Shown here piece by piece: positions 44,700 through 53,379 of a stretch of DNA of 64,000 bases; position 1 is the first letter of the stretch, and every line of letters starts with the position of its first letter. This DNA comes from Sphingomonadales bacterium 32-65-25 (GTDB taxonomy: Bacteria; Pseudomonadota; Alphaproteobacteria; Sphingomonadales; Sphingomonadaceae). The notes below the pieces were generated by a model. It searched no databases. It was not told the DNA's origin and worked only from the letters and a program-made list of their open reading frames with translations. The stretch covers positions 62,001-126,000 of the forward strand of contig NCEU01000009.1 of the NCBI GenBank assembly GCA_002280855.1, in the 5' to 3' direction. Made by a program: the position numbers and the translations under genes.

Positions 44700-45710
44700 T
44701 TACACCTTGATCGCGATCAGGCGGCGCATGATCACGACACCCAGAACATAAAGGAACAACACACCCAGCGCGCCCGGCATGAACCAGGGATCGCCCACAA
44801 CATCGAGATAGAAGCTGGGCTGGCTGGAGAACACGCCGACAAAGGTGATGATCGGCATGGCAGTGAGCAGCGTGCCGGTCATCTTGCCTTCGGATGCCAG
44901 CGCGCGCACCTTCAGCACCATGGCGGCGCGGTCACGGATCACGCGGGTCAGGCTGTCGAGGATTTCAGCGAGGCTGCCGCCGGTTTCGGTCTGGATGGCC
45001 ACCGAAACCACGAACATGTTGATGTCCTGGGTCTGCACCCGGTTGGCAAAGCCTTCCAGCGCATCGCGCAGCGGCGAACCATAGTTCATTTCCGCCAGCA
45101 CCAGCCCCAGCTCGGAAGCCAGCGGATCCGGCATTTCGTTGACCACCAGTTCCAGCGCGCCCGACACCGGGTAGCCCGCCCGCAAGCCGCGAACCAGCAC
45201 GTCCAGCGCGATCGGGAACTGCGCCTCGATCTTCTTGAGCCGCTTGGCGGCGACGTAGTTGAGATAGAGGATGGGCAGCGCAATGCCGATGCCGCCGGCA
45301 AACAGCAGCAGCAGCAGAATGGCGCCGGGCGAGGTGATCTGGCCGCTGATGCCGCCAATCAACGGGAACAGGAACCCGATCAGCAGCGTGACCGTGCCCA
45401 TGTAGCTGAGCATGCGCTGGGCACTCATGCGCAGACCGGCCTGGTTCATGCGGCTGTCGAGATAGCGGAGGACCGACGGCAGCATCGACTTCGACATATC
45501 GGTCGTCTGCCGGCGCAGCGCGGTGATGATCTCTTCGGAACTCGCCCCGCTCTCGATCAGCGCCATGCGCTTTGAAACACGCTTCTTCGTGCCGAAGTTG
45601 TCGCGGTACCACATGAAGCCGCCTTCCAGCAGCAGCACCACGGCCAGAAACACGATGCCGTAGAAAACGAATTCGGCGTTGATGAAGGACGGCAGTTGCA
45701 CCTCAACCAT
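44700..45710 (-). CDS. tadB: Tad secretion inner-membrane protein TadB (T2SS F family)
   Basis: A 336-residue GspF-like protein. The N-terminal helix is INAEFVFYGIVFLAVVLLLEG, a cytoplasmic segment of charged helices follows, and the F-domain reads FPIALDVLVRGLRAGYPVSGALE and VVNEMPDPLASELGLVLAEMN, with C-terminal helices (LLTAMPIITFVGVF). The partner of TadC. The start lies 8 bases inside the end of cpaF, so translation is coupled. Confidence 0.92.
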   Translation of the reverse strand: MVEVQLPSFINAEFVFYGIVFLAVVLLLEGGFMWYRDNFGTKKRVSKRMALIESGASSEEIITALRRQTTDMSKSMLPSVLRYLDSRMNQAGLRMSAQRMLSYMGTVTLLIGFLFPLIGGISGQITSPGAILLLLLFAGGIGIALPILYLNYVAAKRLKKIEAQFPIALDVLVRGLRAGYPVSGALELVVNEMPDPLASELGLVLAEMNYGSPLRDALEGFANRVQTQDINMFVVSVAIQTETGGSLAEILDSLTRVIRDRAAMVLKVRALASEGKMTGTLLTAMPIITFVGVFSSQPSFYLDVVGDPWFMPGALGVLFLYVLGVVIMRRLIAIKV

Positions 45711-47115
45711 CCTTGCGCTTGAACGGATCGAACATGGTGCTCGGCAGATCGAAGCCGCGCGCCTTCAGGATATCCATGAACTTGGGCCGCACCCCCATCG
45801 GGCGCATCTCGCCGATCACCTTGCCCTGTTCGTCCACGCCTTCGCGCACGAACTTGAAGATCTCCTGCATCAGGATGATCTCGCCTTCCATTCCGGTGAT
45901 CTCGGCCACCGAGGTGACCCGGCGGCTGCCGTCCTGCAGGCGTTCCAGCTGGCACACCACGTTGATGGCTGAAGCAATCTGGGCGCGGGCCGATTTCGGG
46001 CTGATGTCGATGCCCGACATGCCGATCATCTGTTCCAGGCGGGACAGTGCGTCGCGCGGCGTGTTGGCGTGCAGGGTCGTCATCGAACCATCGTGACCGG
46101 TGTTCATCGCCTGCAGCATATCGAAGGCTTCGCCCGAACGGATTTCGCCCAGGATGACGCGATCGGGCCGCATGCGCAGTGCGTTCTTCACCAGATCGCG
46201 CTGGTTGACTTCGCCGCGGCCTTCGATGTTGGACGGGCGGGTTTCAAGACGCACGACGTGGCTCTGCTGCAATTGCAGTTCGGCCGAATCCTCGATGGTC
46301 ACCACGCGTTCGTGGCTGCCGATCGAGGCCGACAGCGCGTTAAGCATGGTGGTCTTGCCCGAACCGGTGCCGCCCGAAACAATCACGTTGCGGCGGCTGG
46401 CGACCACGGCCTTCAGCATCGTCGCGCAATCAACCGTCATCGAACCATATTCGACCAGCTTGTCGATGCTGGTGCGGCTGGGTGGAAATTTGCGGATGGA
46501 AAGGCACGGACCGTCGATGGCCAGCGGCGGAATGATCGCGTTGATGCGGCTGCCGTCGGGCAGGCGCGCATCGACCATCGGCGAGCTTTCATCAACACGG
46601 CGGCCGACGTTCGAAACAATCTTGCCGATGATGCGCAGCAGATGCTGATCGCTGGCAAAACGCGTGCCGACTTCCTCGATCCTGCCGCGCCGTTCCACGA
46701 ACACCTTGGTGGCGCTGTTGACCATGATGTCCGAGATGGTCGGGTCTTTCAGCAGCGGTTCGAGCGGGCCGAGGCCGAGCAGTTCGTCGAGAATATCCTC
46801 GACCAGCTGACGCCGTTCGGCGGCGTTCAGGGCCTGGTTATTCTCTTTCAGCATTTCCTGAACGATGTCGCCGATGTCGCGCTGCATCTGCTCGCGCGTC
46901 ATGGTTTCCAGCGCCGCCAGGTTGATGCGGTCGATCAGCTGCTGGTGCAGCATGACTTTGAGTTCGGTGTAATCGTCGCGGCGGCGATCCTTGATGCTCA
47001 CGACCGGCGCCGGGGCCGGTGCGGCCACCTTGGTTTCGGCCGGCACGCTGGCCGTCGCCGCATCGCCAGCGGCGTCAGGCTGTGCGCCGGTCTTGCGGCG
47101 GGTGGGGAAGATCAT
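45703..47115 (-). CDS. cpaF: Pilus assembly ATPase CpaF (TadA)
   Basis: A 470-residue secretion ATPase of the VirB11/GspE family that powers Flp pilus assembly. Residues 1-100 hold a proline/alanine-rich lead and an N-domain. Walker A is VSGGTGSGKTTMLNAL, the aspartate box VTIEDSAELQLQQ, Walker B VILGEIRSGEAFDML, and the His box TGHDGSMTTLHAN. All catalytic motifs are intact. Overlaps cpaE by 4 bases upstream and tadB by 8 bases downstream. This is the pilus protein often called TadA, distinct from the tRNA deaminase at 762-1217. Confidence 0.95.
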   Translation of the reverse strand: MIFPTRRKTGAQPDAAGDAATASVPAETKVAAPAPAPVVSIKDRRRDDYTELKVMLHQQLIDRINLAALETMTREQMQRDIGDIVQEMLKENNQALNAAERRQLVEDILDELLGLGPLEPLLKDPTISDIMVNSATKVFVERRGRIEEVGTRFASDQHLLRIIGKIVSNVGRRVDESSPMVDARLPDGSRINAIIPPLAIDGPCLSIRKFPPSRTSIDKLVEYGSMTVDCATMLKAVVASRRNVIVSGGTGSGKTTMLNALSASIGSHERVVTIEDSAELQLQQSHVVRLETRPSNIEGRGEVNQRDLVKNALRMRPDRVILGEIRSGEAFDMLQAMNTGHDGSMTTLHANTPRDALSRLEQMIGMSGIDISPKSARAQIASAINVVCQLERLQDGSRRVTSVAEITGMEGEIILMQEIFKFVREGVDEQGKVIGEMRPMGVRPKFMDILKARGFDLPSTMFDPFKRKDG

Positions 47116-48341
47116 GCCGTCGCCCCCATGCTGACCAGTTCATCGCTCAGCTGCGCCGCAATGGCACGCAGGTCCTTTTCGATGCGGGATTTCATCTTGA
47201 TCTGGCCCAAGCTGCGGCCTTCATCCTGCGCCGCCGAAACCGTGGGGAAATCATTGGCAAGGCCAAAATGCACCCGGCTGCGCAGCGCCGATTCAGCTTC
47301 GCTCAGATCGTACTTGCCGAACAGGCCAGGGATCATGCGGTTCATCACCACCCGCACCCGGTCGCCCAGGCCATTGGCTTCAGCCACATCAAGCTGTCGG
47401 CGGGCCTGCTGCACACCCGATACGGTCATCTGGGTGGTCAGCAGCAGCAAATCGGCCTTCTGGATGGCCATGGCCGTCCAGTCCATCCAGATGCCCGGCA
47501 GATCGAGCAGCACCAGATCGTAATTCTGGGTGGCGACATCCAGCAGGCGATCGATGAATTCCGGGGTCACAACGTCCATCGCGGTCATGTCGTTCGGCGA
47601 GGAAATCACCGAGGTGCCCGATTGGTGGCGTTCCAGCACCATCTTGAGGAACTCGGCGTCCAGCCGGTCATCCGCTTCGATCAGATCGGCAATCGAAAGA
47701 CGGGGCTTCAGGTTCATGTACAGCGCCGCATTGCCGCGCTGCAGATCAAGATCGATCAGCAGCACCTTCTTTTCGGCGGCCCAGATCTGCGCGAGCTGGG
47801 TGGCGAGCATGGTGGAGCCAACGCCGCCCAGCACGCCCTGAAAGGCGATCACATTGCCGCTGCGGGCCGGACCACCGCCCGTGCGCAGCTGGCCCAGCCG
47901 GTCGCGGCCGGTTTCCAGCGCCTGCGCCAGTTCCTCGCGGCTGAACGGGATCGGCAGCACGTCGGCAATGCTGGACCGCATCAGGCGGCGGGTGGCAGTG
48001 ATGGTCAGATTATGGGCCGCTGTCACCACCGGGATGCGGGCACCAACGCTGTTGGCAAACTGTTCCAGCGCGGCCAGTTCCTCGGCGCTATCGGGCTCGA
48101 TTTCCAGGATCACCAGATCGGTGCGGCGCAGCAGTGGCCCGTTCACCGAGAATTTTTCCAGGCCGCCATCAAACACGTGGATGCTGGCACCCAGGTTGGC
48201 GAGGTGCGCAGGATCGATGGTGGCCGCCGTTTCCGGCGCCAGCACCAGCGTCACCCGCAAATCGCCCGTGTCAGGCTGCGACGAGGAATCCCCCTTTTCG
48301 CCGCGCCCGACCATCGAACCAAGACGCGCCAGCAGGGCCAT
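47112..48341 (-). CDS. cpaE: CpaE/TadZ pilus localisation protein
   Basis: A 409-residue two-domain protein: an N-terminal receiver-like domain (residues about 25-150, VTLVLAPETAATIDPAHLAN) and a ParA/MinD-like domain. The nucleotide loop reads FQGVLGGVGSTMLATQLA: the signature lysine of the deviant Walker A motif (KGG) is replaced by leucine, and the second lysine position by serine. VLLIDLDLQRGNAALYMNLKP and DLVLLDLPGIWMDW follow as Walker A' and B. CpaE positions the pilus machine at the pole. Loss of both lysines suggests weak or no ATP hydrolysis. It shares one base with the preceding small gene. Confidence 0.9.
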   Translation of the reverse strand: MALLARLGSMVGRGEKGDSSSQPDTGDLRVTLVLAPETAATIDPAHLANLGASIHVFDGGLEKFSVNGPLLRRTDLVILEIEPDSAEELAALEQFANSVGARIPVVTAAHNLTITATRRLMRSSIADVLPIPFSREELAQALETGRDRLGQLRTGGGPARSGNVIAFQGVLGGVGSTMLATQLAQIWAAEKKVLLIDLDLQRGNAALYMNLKPRLSIADLIEADDRLDAEFLKMVLERHQSGTSVISSPNDMTAMDVVTPEFIDRLLDVATQNYDLVLLDLPGIWMDWTAMAIQKADLLLLTTQMTVSGVQQARRQLDVAEANGLGDRVRVVMNRMIPGLFGKYDLSEAESALRSRVHFGLANDFPTVSAAQDEGRSLGQIKMKSRIEKDLRAIAAQLSDELVSMGATA

Positions 48342-48655
48342 CAGCGCGGACCATTCGCTTGCTGGGTCACAGGCGCATCGGTTCCGGTGGCGCTTCCGCC
48401 ACCGAGCTTGGAATCGCCCGACAAGGAGCGCAGCGGCTTGACCTGCCCGGTGCGGTAACGGGTAATCGCCGTATCGGCCAATGTGCCAGTGCTGCCTTCG
48501 ATTTTCACGTTGGCATAGCTGGGCGTGAGATCCACCGCCATGGCCGCGACGTTGTTCTGCACGACCAGGCCCAGGCCCTTGTCTGTTGCTGCGGCCGGCG
48601 CGGCAAGGCTGACCATAAGGGCAACCAGCAGCAGGGATGTTGCAATCTTGAACAT
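48341..48655 (-). CDS. Small exported protein in the pilus operon
   Basis: A 104-residue protein with a signal peptide (FKIATSLLLVALMVSLAAPAAA) and a short, polar mature part with a conserved-looking middle (LTPSYANVKIEGSTGTLADT). It lacks cysteine, so it is not a lipoprotein such as CpaD. It lies in the position between cpaC and cpaE where Caulobacter has cpaD, 3 bases after cpaC and with a one-base overlap with cpaE. It may replace CpaD as a secretin helper; I cannot assign it to a known family. Confidence 0.65.
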   Translation of the reverse strand: MFKIATSLLLVALMVSLAAPAAATDKGLGLVVQNNVAAMAVDLTPSYANVKIEGSTGTLADTAITRYRTGQVKPLRSLSGDSKLGGGSATGTDAPVTQQANGPR

Positions 48656-48658
48656 CGC

Positions 48659-50053
48659 TTACCTCACAATATGACCGGCCTCGGCGGCAACACCGCCGGG
48701 CTTGTTGATGCTGCTGGCAGGGCCGGGCAGGGGCAGGATATTGCCCGGTTGCACACGGCGTTCCGGCTTGCCGAGCAAGAAGAACTCGGTATCGGTCGGC
48801 TCCAGAATCCGATCGGTCGGCGACTGCAAGGCGGTACCGGCTGCGACCGGCCGAACGATGCGCGGCGTCACCAGGATCACCAGTTCGGTTTCCTGCCGTT
48901 CAAAATCGCTAGAACGGAAAAGCGCGCCGATGATCGGAATCTTGCCCAGCAACGGCACGGCGTTCACCGTATCGCGAAAATCACTCTGGATCAGGCCGGC
49001 GAGCGCAAAGGTCTGGCCGTCACGCAGCTCCAGCGTGGTGCGGGCGCGGCGGACCTTCAGGCCGGGAATGCGCAGGCCTGCAAGGGTGATACCGGCGGCC
49101 GGATCCAGGCTGGACACTTCCGGAGCAACCAGCAGATTGATCAGGCCGTCTTCAAGCAAGGTCGGCGTGAAGGCGAGACCAACCCCGAACTGCTTGAATT
49201 CCACCGCGATCTGGTTGTTCTGCGTCACCGCCACCGGCACCGGGAATTCGCCCCCGGCAAGGAAATTGGCGGTTTCACCCGAAAGCGCGATGATGTTGGG
49301 CTGTGCCAGCGTGCGGATCAGGCCCTGGCGCTCCAGCGCCTGGAACCGGAACGAGAAGCCCGGCATGGAGAAGGCGCCGCCGAAGGTGCCGGTAATGCCG
49401 AAGCCGGGGCCAACGCCCTGGGCATTGGTGCGGGCAACCGTCGTGTTACCGAACTCATCGACACGGCTGCCAAACTGGACCTGGTCGATGCCCAGCGCCT
49501 TGACGGTGCCACGCTGCATTTCGGCAAAGCGCACTTCCAGCAGGATCTGTTGGGCGGTGCCAACGCCGGCCATGTTGATCACCTTGTCGGGCGCATAGGC
49601 CTGGGCAATCGTCATGGCACGTTGCAGTGCGGCGGCGCTGGAAGCCGTGCCCGACAGGATCAGGCGGTCGTTGGCAACCTGCACACCCAGATTTTCGGTG
49701 GGTATCACCTCAGCCAGCTTCTGCTTCAGCCCCATCGCATCCGGCGTCACCGACACGTCAACCACGGCGATCACGCCGCCCTTCGCATCATACAGCGTCA
49801 GGTTGGTGGTGCCGATTTCCTTGCCCAGCAGATAGGCCACGCGGTTGGTGACCGGGCTGACATCGGCGATCTTAGCGTTGCCGACGGCGATGCGGGCAAA
49901 GGGCCGCGGCACCCTGAGTGTCTGCGACTTGTTGATGGGCAGGCTCAGCGAGAGCCCGGTGGCCGCTTCAACGCTGTTTTCAGCGGCCTTGGTGGCGGGA
50001 GCAGCCAGCGCCGCAGCGGCGAGGCCAATGGCGAGAAGGGGACGAAGCATCAT
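48659..50053 (-). CDS. cpaC: Type II/IV-type secretin CpaC (RcpA)
   Basis: A 464-residue outer-membrane secretin that forms the pilus exit channel. It has a signal peptide (LLAIGLAAAALAAPATKA), an N-terminal PilN/N0-like domain (SLSLPINKSQTLRVPRPFAR and VYLLGKEIGTTNLTLYD-like stretch), a BON-like part (GLKQKLAEVIPTENLGVQV), and the secretin core with VPVAVTQNNQIAVEFKQFG, TLELRDGQTFALAGLIQSD and VPLLGKIPIIGALFRSSDF ending LVILVTPRIVRP. Overlaps cpaB by 4 bases. Confidence 0.94.
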   Translation of the reverse strand: MMLRPLLAIGLAAAALAAPATKAAENSVEAATGLSLSLPINKSQTLRVPRPFARIAVGNAKIADVSPVTNRVAYLLGKEIGTTNLTLYDAKGGVIAVVDVSVTPDAMGLKQKLAEVIPTENLGVQVANDRLILSGTASSAAALQRAMTIAQAYAPDKVINMAGVGTAQQILLEVRFAEMQRGTVKALGIDQVQFGSRVDEFGNTTVARTNAQGVGPGFGITGTFGGAFSMPGFSFRFQALERQGLIRTLAQPNIIALSGETANFLAGGEFPVPVAVTQNNQIAVEFKQFGVGLAFTPTLLEDGLINLLVAPEVSSLDPAAGITLAGLRIPGLKVRRARTTLELRDGQTFALAGLIQSDFRDTVNAVPLLGKIPIIGALFRSSDFERQETELVILVTPRIVRPVAAGTALQSPTDRILEPTDTEFFLLGKPERRVQPGNILPLPGPASSINKPGGVAAEAGHIVR

Positions 50054-50943
50054 TTGCCGATCACCGATTCAAAGCTGGAGGTCATGCCATTGCTGGTACC
50101 ACGCATCACCACCACGCCCGGGCCGATCGGCGCCTGGCCACTGTTGCCGCCCGCCGGCGGTCCGGACGGACCAGACGGAGCGGATCCGCCCGAATTGGGC
50201 TTGCGCACCAGCCGGGTGATGGTGCCATCATTCAGATCCATCACCTGCGCCGTCTGCAAACGCACCCGGCTTTCATCGGTGAAGTGGCGCAGCGCCATGC
50301 TGAGCTGACCGACGGTGACCGCCAGCGCGATCTTCTGGGCCTGCAGCGGTGTCACCTCGATGGTGGCCGACTTGACGAGCTCCGGCTTTTCCTTGCCCAC
50401 GTTCATGTCCACCCCAACGGCCAGCACCCGGGCACCTTGCGCCAGAAGTTCCGAATACGGCATTGCCTCATCGGGCTGGCGGGTCATGAACACGTCCACC
50501 CGGTCGCCCGGGAAGATCAGGCCGGCCACGCCGGACACTTCGTTCAGCGGCACCGAAATTGCGCGCATCTGCGGGCCCAGCAGCTGGGCGGTTGAAAGCC
50601 GGTTGGCGCCAGTGGCCAGCGACTTTTCAGTGAGGATTTCATTGGCAACGATCGGGCGCATGGCGGTGCGGCCTGCGCCCATCGTCAGCTCTTCAAGGCG
50701 CTGGAAGCTACCCTGCGGCAAGGTGTTGGCCGGCCAATCGACCACCTTCACCTTGTCGGGCGTGATCTTCTCGCCGAAATTGATGTCGGCCGCGGCGACA
50801 ACGGTCGGCACGGTGCGAACGGCTGCGGCCGATCGGCCACCGCCTGCGTCGCCAGCGTTGCCCAGGAACGTCCGGGCAAACAGCACGGCGATCAGGCCCA
50901 GGGCCACCGCGGCGATCAGCATGATGATGGAGGAGCGGCGCAT
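50050..50943 (-). CDS. cpaB: Pilus assembly protein CpaB (RcpC)
   Basis: A 297-residue protein with an N-terminal membrane anchor (SSIIMLIAAVALGLIAVLFA) and an SAF/RcpC domain (VVAAADINFGEKITPDKVK, GAGRTAMRPIVANEILTEK, ISVPLNEVSGVAGLIFPGDRV). The C-terminus is Pro/Gly/Ser-rich. CpaB supports the CpaC secretin in the periplasm. It is the first gene of the machinery block after flp; 411 bases of leader with two hairpins separate it from flp. Confidence 0.93.
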   Translation of the reverse strand: MRRSSIIMLIAAVALGLIAVLFARTFLGNAGDAGGGRSAAAVRTVPTVVAAADINFGEKITPDKVKVVDWPANTLPQGSFQRLEELTMGAGRTAMRPIVANEILTEKSLATGANRLSTAQLLGPQMRAISVPLNEVSGVAGLIFPGDRVDVFMTRQPDEAMPYSELLAQGARVLAVGVDMNVGKEKPELVKSATIEVTPLQAQKIALAVTVGQLSMALRHFTDESRVRLQTAQVMDLNDGTITRLVRKPNSGGSAPSGPSGPPAGGNSGQAPIGPGVVVMRGTSNGMTSSFESVIGK

Positions 50944-51369
50944 CAGATCGCCACCCTTTCGGCATGGTCAAGCCTGGCCACGCGCACTGCGCCGGCCGGC
51001 AACCCTGACTTGATTTGAGATTGCGTGTGCAAAGCTCGCCCCTCTTGCAACTGTCACCAGTCTGACCATGCGGGTCATCTGGATCACCCTGTTACGGCCG
51101 GACTCCGGTCCAGCTTGACAGTTACGCCCGAACGCCACTTTACACGCACGGGCTGCCCGACATGCCGGAACGCGCCCTCTTTGACGGCCTGGGCCGTCTG
51201 AAATCCGCTTGTTGCAGCCTGGTCCGATCACTGCGCATTGCCTGCGCGGAATCTGGGGGTTTGCAACGCTTCGCCTGAGCAACTGGAACTGACGAAGAAT
51301 AGAGCCGGCAAACTTGCCGGGGAGTTGGCCGCCGGCCAGGCCGAAGCCCAGCCGGCGGCCGCCACCAGA
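50944..51369. other. Leader between flp and cpaB
   Basis: About 425 bases with no gene-like frame. The flp-proximal end holds the strong hairpin listed separately, plus a second stem CCGGCA/TGCCGG (51305-51310 and 51315-51320, 4-base loop). The rest is ordinary GC-rich leader that must contain any cpaB promoter. I see no clear -35/-10 pair. Confidence 0.5.
51327..51360 (-). terminator. UUCG-capped hairpin downstream of flp
   Basis: On the flp strand the RNA folds as GGCCGCCGGC (from 51360) paired with GCCGGCGGCC (to 51327), a perfect 10-base stem, and inside it GGC-TTCG-GCC forms the very stable UUCG tetraloop. It starts 10 bases after the flp stop. No U-run follows, so it is more likely a partial terminator or an RNA-stabilising structure that keeps flp message abundant relative to the cpaB-F genes. 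Confidence 0.65.
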
Positions 51370-51558
51370 TTATTGGAAGGTGGTCGAAGCTTCGGAGTCG
51401 AGAGCCTGACCGGTCTGGGTCATGGCGCTCTGCAGCGAACCACCGAAAGCGGTCGCACCCAGCACCACGAAGCCGCCGAGCACGGCAACGATCAGAGCGT
51501 ATTCAGCGGCCGAAGCGCCGGACTTGTTGCCCTTCAGAGCGTTCAGGATCTTCATCAT
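51370..51558 (-). CDS. Flp/Fap major pilin
   Basis: A 62-residue prepilin. A short charged leader (KILNALKGNKSG) ends at Gly14, followed by the Flp processing motif ASAAEYALIVAVLGGFVVLG with Glu and Tyr at mature positions 5 and 6 and a hydrophobic assembly helix. The CpaA peptidase would cut after Gly14, releasing the subunit that polymerises into the Flp pilus. The ATG at 51558 follows GGGAAGAAAACG; the longer frame upstream is not pilin-like. Promoter probably in the AT-rich region upstream. Confidence 0.93.
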   Translation of the reverse strand: MMKILNALKGNKSGASAAEYALIVAVLGGFVVLGATAFGGSLQSAMTQTGQALDSEASTTFQ

Positions 51559-52128
51559 CGTTTTCTTCCCACTGTTGTTGGCCGAAGCCAGTTCTTGCAA
51601 GGTCCCGCTCTTTTTTGACGAGCGAACGGGAGGGATCACCGTTGACGCCGATCGGATGAAAACCACTGCTTCCTCCGGCCGATATCCCGCAACCTAAATA
51701 AACCGCCGTAACGATTTGAACAATATCGAATTTGGTTTATAAAATTTGTCTATATTACTTCAGACTTCATTATGCTTTACAAAAATTAGTAAGTGTTATC
51801 GCTCGTTATTACTTATTAATTGCCATGGCGGCCGCCTACTCTTGCCGATGGTGATTTTCAAACGGAAACAAGGGCTTAGGAACGGCGGCAACTCGTAAAT
51901 TTTCATGCTTATCAAGGGCTTAGACGAGCTTGTTCAGAGCCCTATAAAGAGCCGAAATCATGATTTTCCGTTAAAAATCGCAGTCTTGCAGGCGGCAAAG
52001 TGCATGTTGCGAAAATGACACGCGCCAAATGGCTTCTTGGGAAGATGGACCGATCAACCACCATTTCGGGCGAAAAAACGAATCGGAACATGCCGATTCG
52101 AATCGGTTTGCAGGGCGATCTGGCCCGT
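51559..52128. other. AT-rich intergenic region upstream of flp
   Basis: About 570 bases without a gene. Bases about 51695-51835 are strikingly AT-rich in an otherwise GC-rich window, with runs such as AAATTTGTCTATATT and TTATTACTTATTAATTGCC, and probably hold the flp promoter and regulator sites. The phrase CAAGGGCTTAG occurs twice (51869-51879 and 51913-51923), 44 bases apart. The right-hand part borders the end of the GT87 gene. No terminator of the GT87 operon is obvious. Confidence 0.55.
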
Positions 52129-53328
52129 TCAGTCCGATTCGAAGCTGGCCGGACGTCGCCGCGACAGCACCAGCAGCGCCGTGCACAGCAACAGCACCGG
52201 CACGAACTGCACGGCGGGCAGCGGCGGCGCCAGCGCAAGCCTGGTCAACGCGCCGATCAGGCAGGCCAGCCAGGCCAGCAGCAGCAGCCCCAACCAGCTG
52301 CGGCGATCCTGCAGCACCAGATCGGGCATCAGCAGGGCAATCGCCGCGCCCACGACCGGCAGATCATAATCATAGCCATAGGGCGACATCAGGGTGCTGG
52401 ACATGATGGCGGCGGCCAGCAGCTGCCGGGGTGGCCAACCGCGCCGGCCGGCCAGCAGCAACCCGCCCGCCAGCACCACGGCAAGGCCGATTTGCGCTGC
52501 CATCGCCAGCTGCGGATCTTTGGTCGCGACGAACAGCGCGGCAAAAAGCGAGGTCATGCGGAAATACTGGTATCGCCCATCGAACAGATGCGCGCTGACG
52601 TTGCCCATGACGGCGAAGAAATCCGGCCAGACGCGCAAACCGAACAACAAGGTCGCCGCTGCCAGTGCAAGCCCGGCGACCAGGGCGCCGCTGAAAATGA
52701 TCCGCCAGTGGCCGCGCAGCAGCAGATATAGGCCAATACCGGGCAGGAACTGGGGCTTCACCGTCAACAGGCCCAGCGGCACCCCGGCCAGCGTACGCCC
52801 ACTGAGCGCCAGGCTGGCCAGCCACCCCACCAGCGCACCGATCAGCAAGGCGTTCTGCCCGATGAAGATGCAGAGCAACAGGGAAGGAAACAACAGCGCC
52901 AGCACCGTGCCATAGTGAACGCCGGCCAGCCGCCGCAGCGTGAGCATGTAGCAGAGCAGACTGCCACCGCAGAACACCAGGTAGCTCAGCCAGAGCGGCA
53001 GTAACGCCAGCAGCGCCGTGAACAGATTGAAATGCGGCGGATAGGGCCAGAACATATGGCCTGGATTGCCCGTCAGTGCCCGCGTGTGGGCCCAGAAGCG
53101 TTGGGCATCATAGGCCGTGGCCAGATCGCCCGCCCAGGCCAATTGGCCGGCGATGTGAAAGACCTGGAAATCGATCAGCGCTTTGGGCCCCGGCAGCTTT
53201 TCCGCCGGCCAGGCCAGGTAGAACGCAACGCCGCCCATCAGTAGCACGCAGGTTAGCACCATCAGGCCCGTGCCCAGCGGCCCGACCAGCGGAACCGCGG
53301 GGCGGACTTGATGGGGGCTGGTCATCAT
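52129..53328 (-). CDS. GT87/DUF2029 membrane glycosyltransferase-like protein (second copy)
   Basis: A 399-residue protein with about ten transmembrane helices of the GT87/DUF2029 family, which includes polyprenyl-phosphate-mannose-dependent mannosyltransferases. Shared family features are ALIDFQVFHIAGQLAWAGD near the N-terminus, YPPHFNLFTALLALLPLW, FPSLLLCIFIGQNALLIG, LLTVKPQFLPGIGLYLLL and MSPYGYDYDLPVVGAAI. The start ATG 53328 sits 5 bases after GGAG; an ATG at 53364 is possible. It is the paralogue of the gene upstream; the two align over almost their whole length. Confidence 0.82.
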   Translation of the reverse strand: MMTSPHQVRPAVPLVGPLGTGLMVLTCVLLMGGVAFYLAWPAEKLPGPKALIDFQVFHIAGQLAWAGDLATAYDAQRFWAHTRALTGNPGHMFWPYPPHFNLFTALLALLPLWLSYLVFCGGSLLCYMLTLRRLAGVHYGTVLALLFPSLLLCIFIGQNALLIGALVGWLASLALSGRTLAGVPLGLLTVKPQFLPGIGLYLLLRGHWRIIFSGALVAGLALAAATLLFGLRVWPDFFAVMGNVSAHLFDGRYQYFRMTSLFAALFVATKDPQLAMAAQIGLAVVLAGGLLLAGRRGWPPRQLLAAAIMSSTLMSPYGYDYDLPVVGAAIALLMPDLVLQDRRSWLGLLLLAWLACLIGALTRLALAPPLPAVQFVPVLLLCTALLVLSRRRPASFESD

Positions 53329-53379
53329 CGCGTCTCCGGTGGCGGGCCTGTTGTGCGCGTGCATCTGCGGGTTGGCAAT

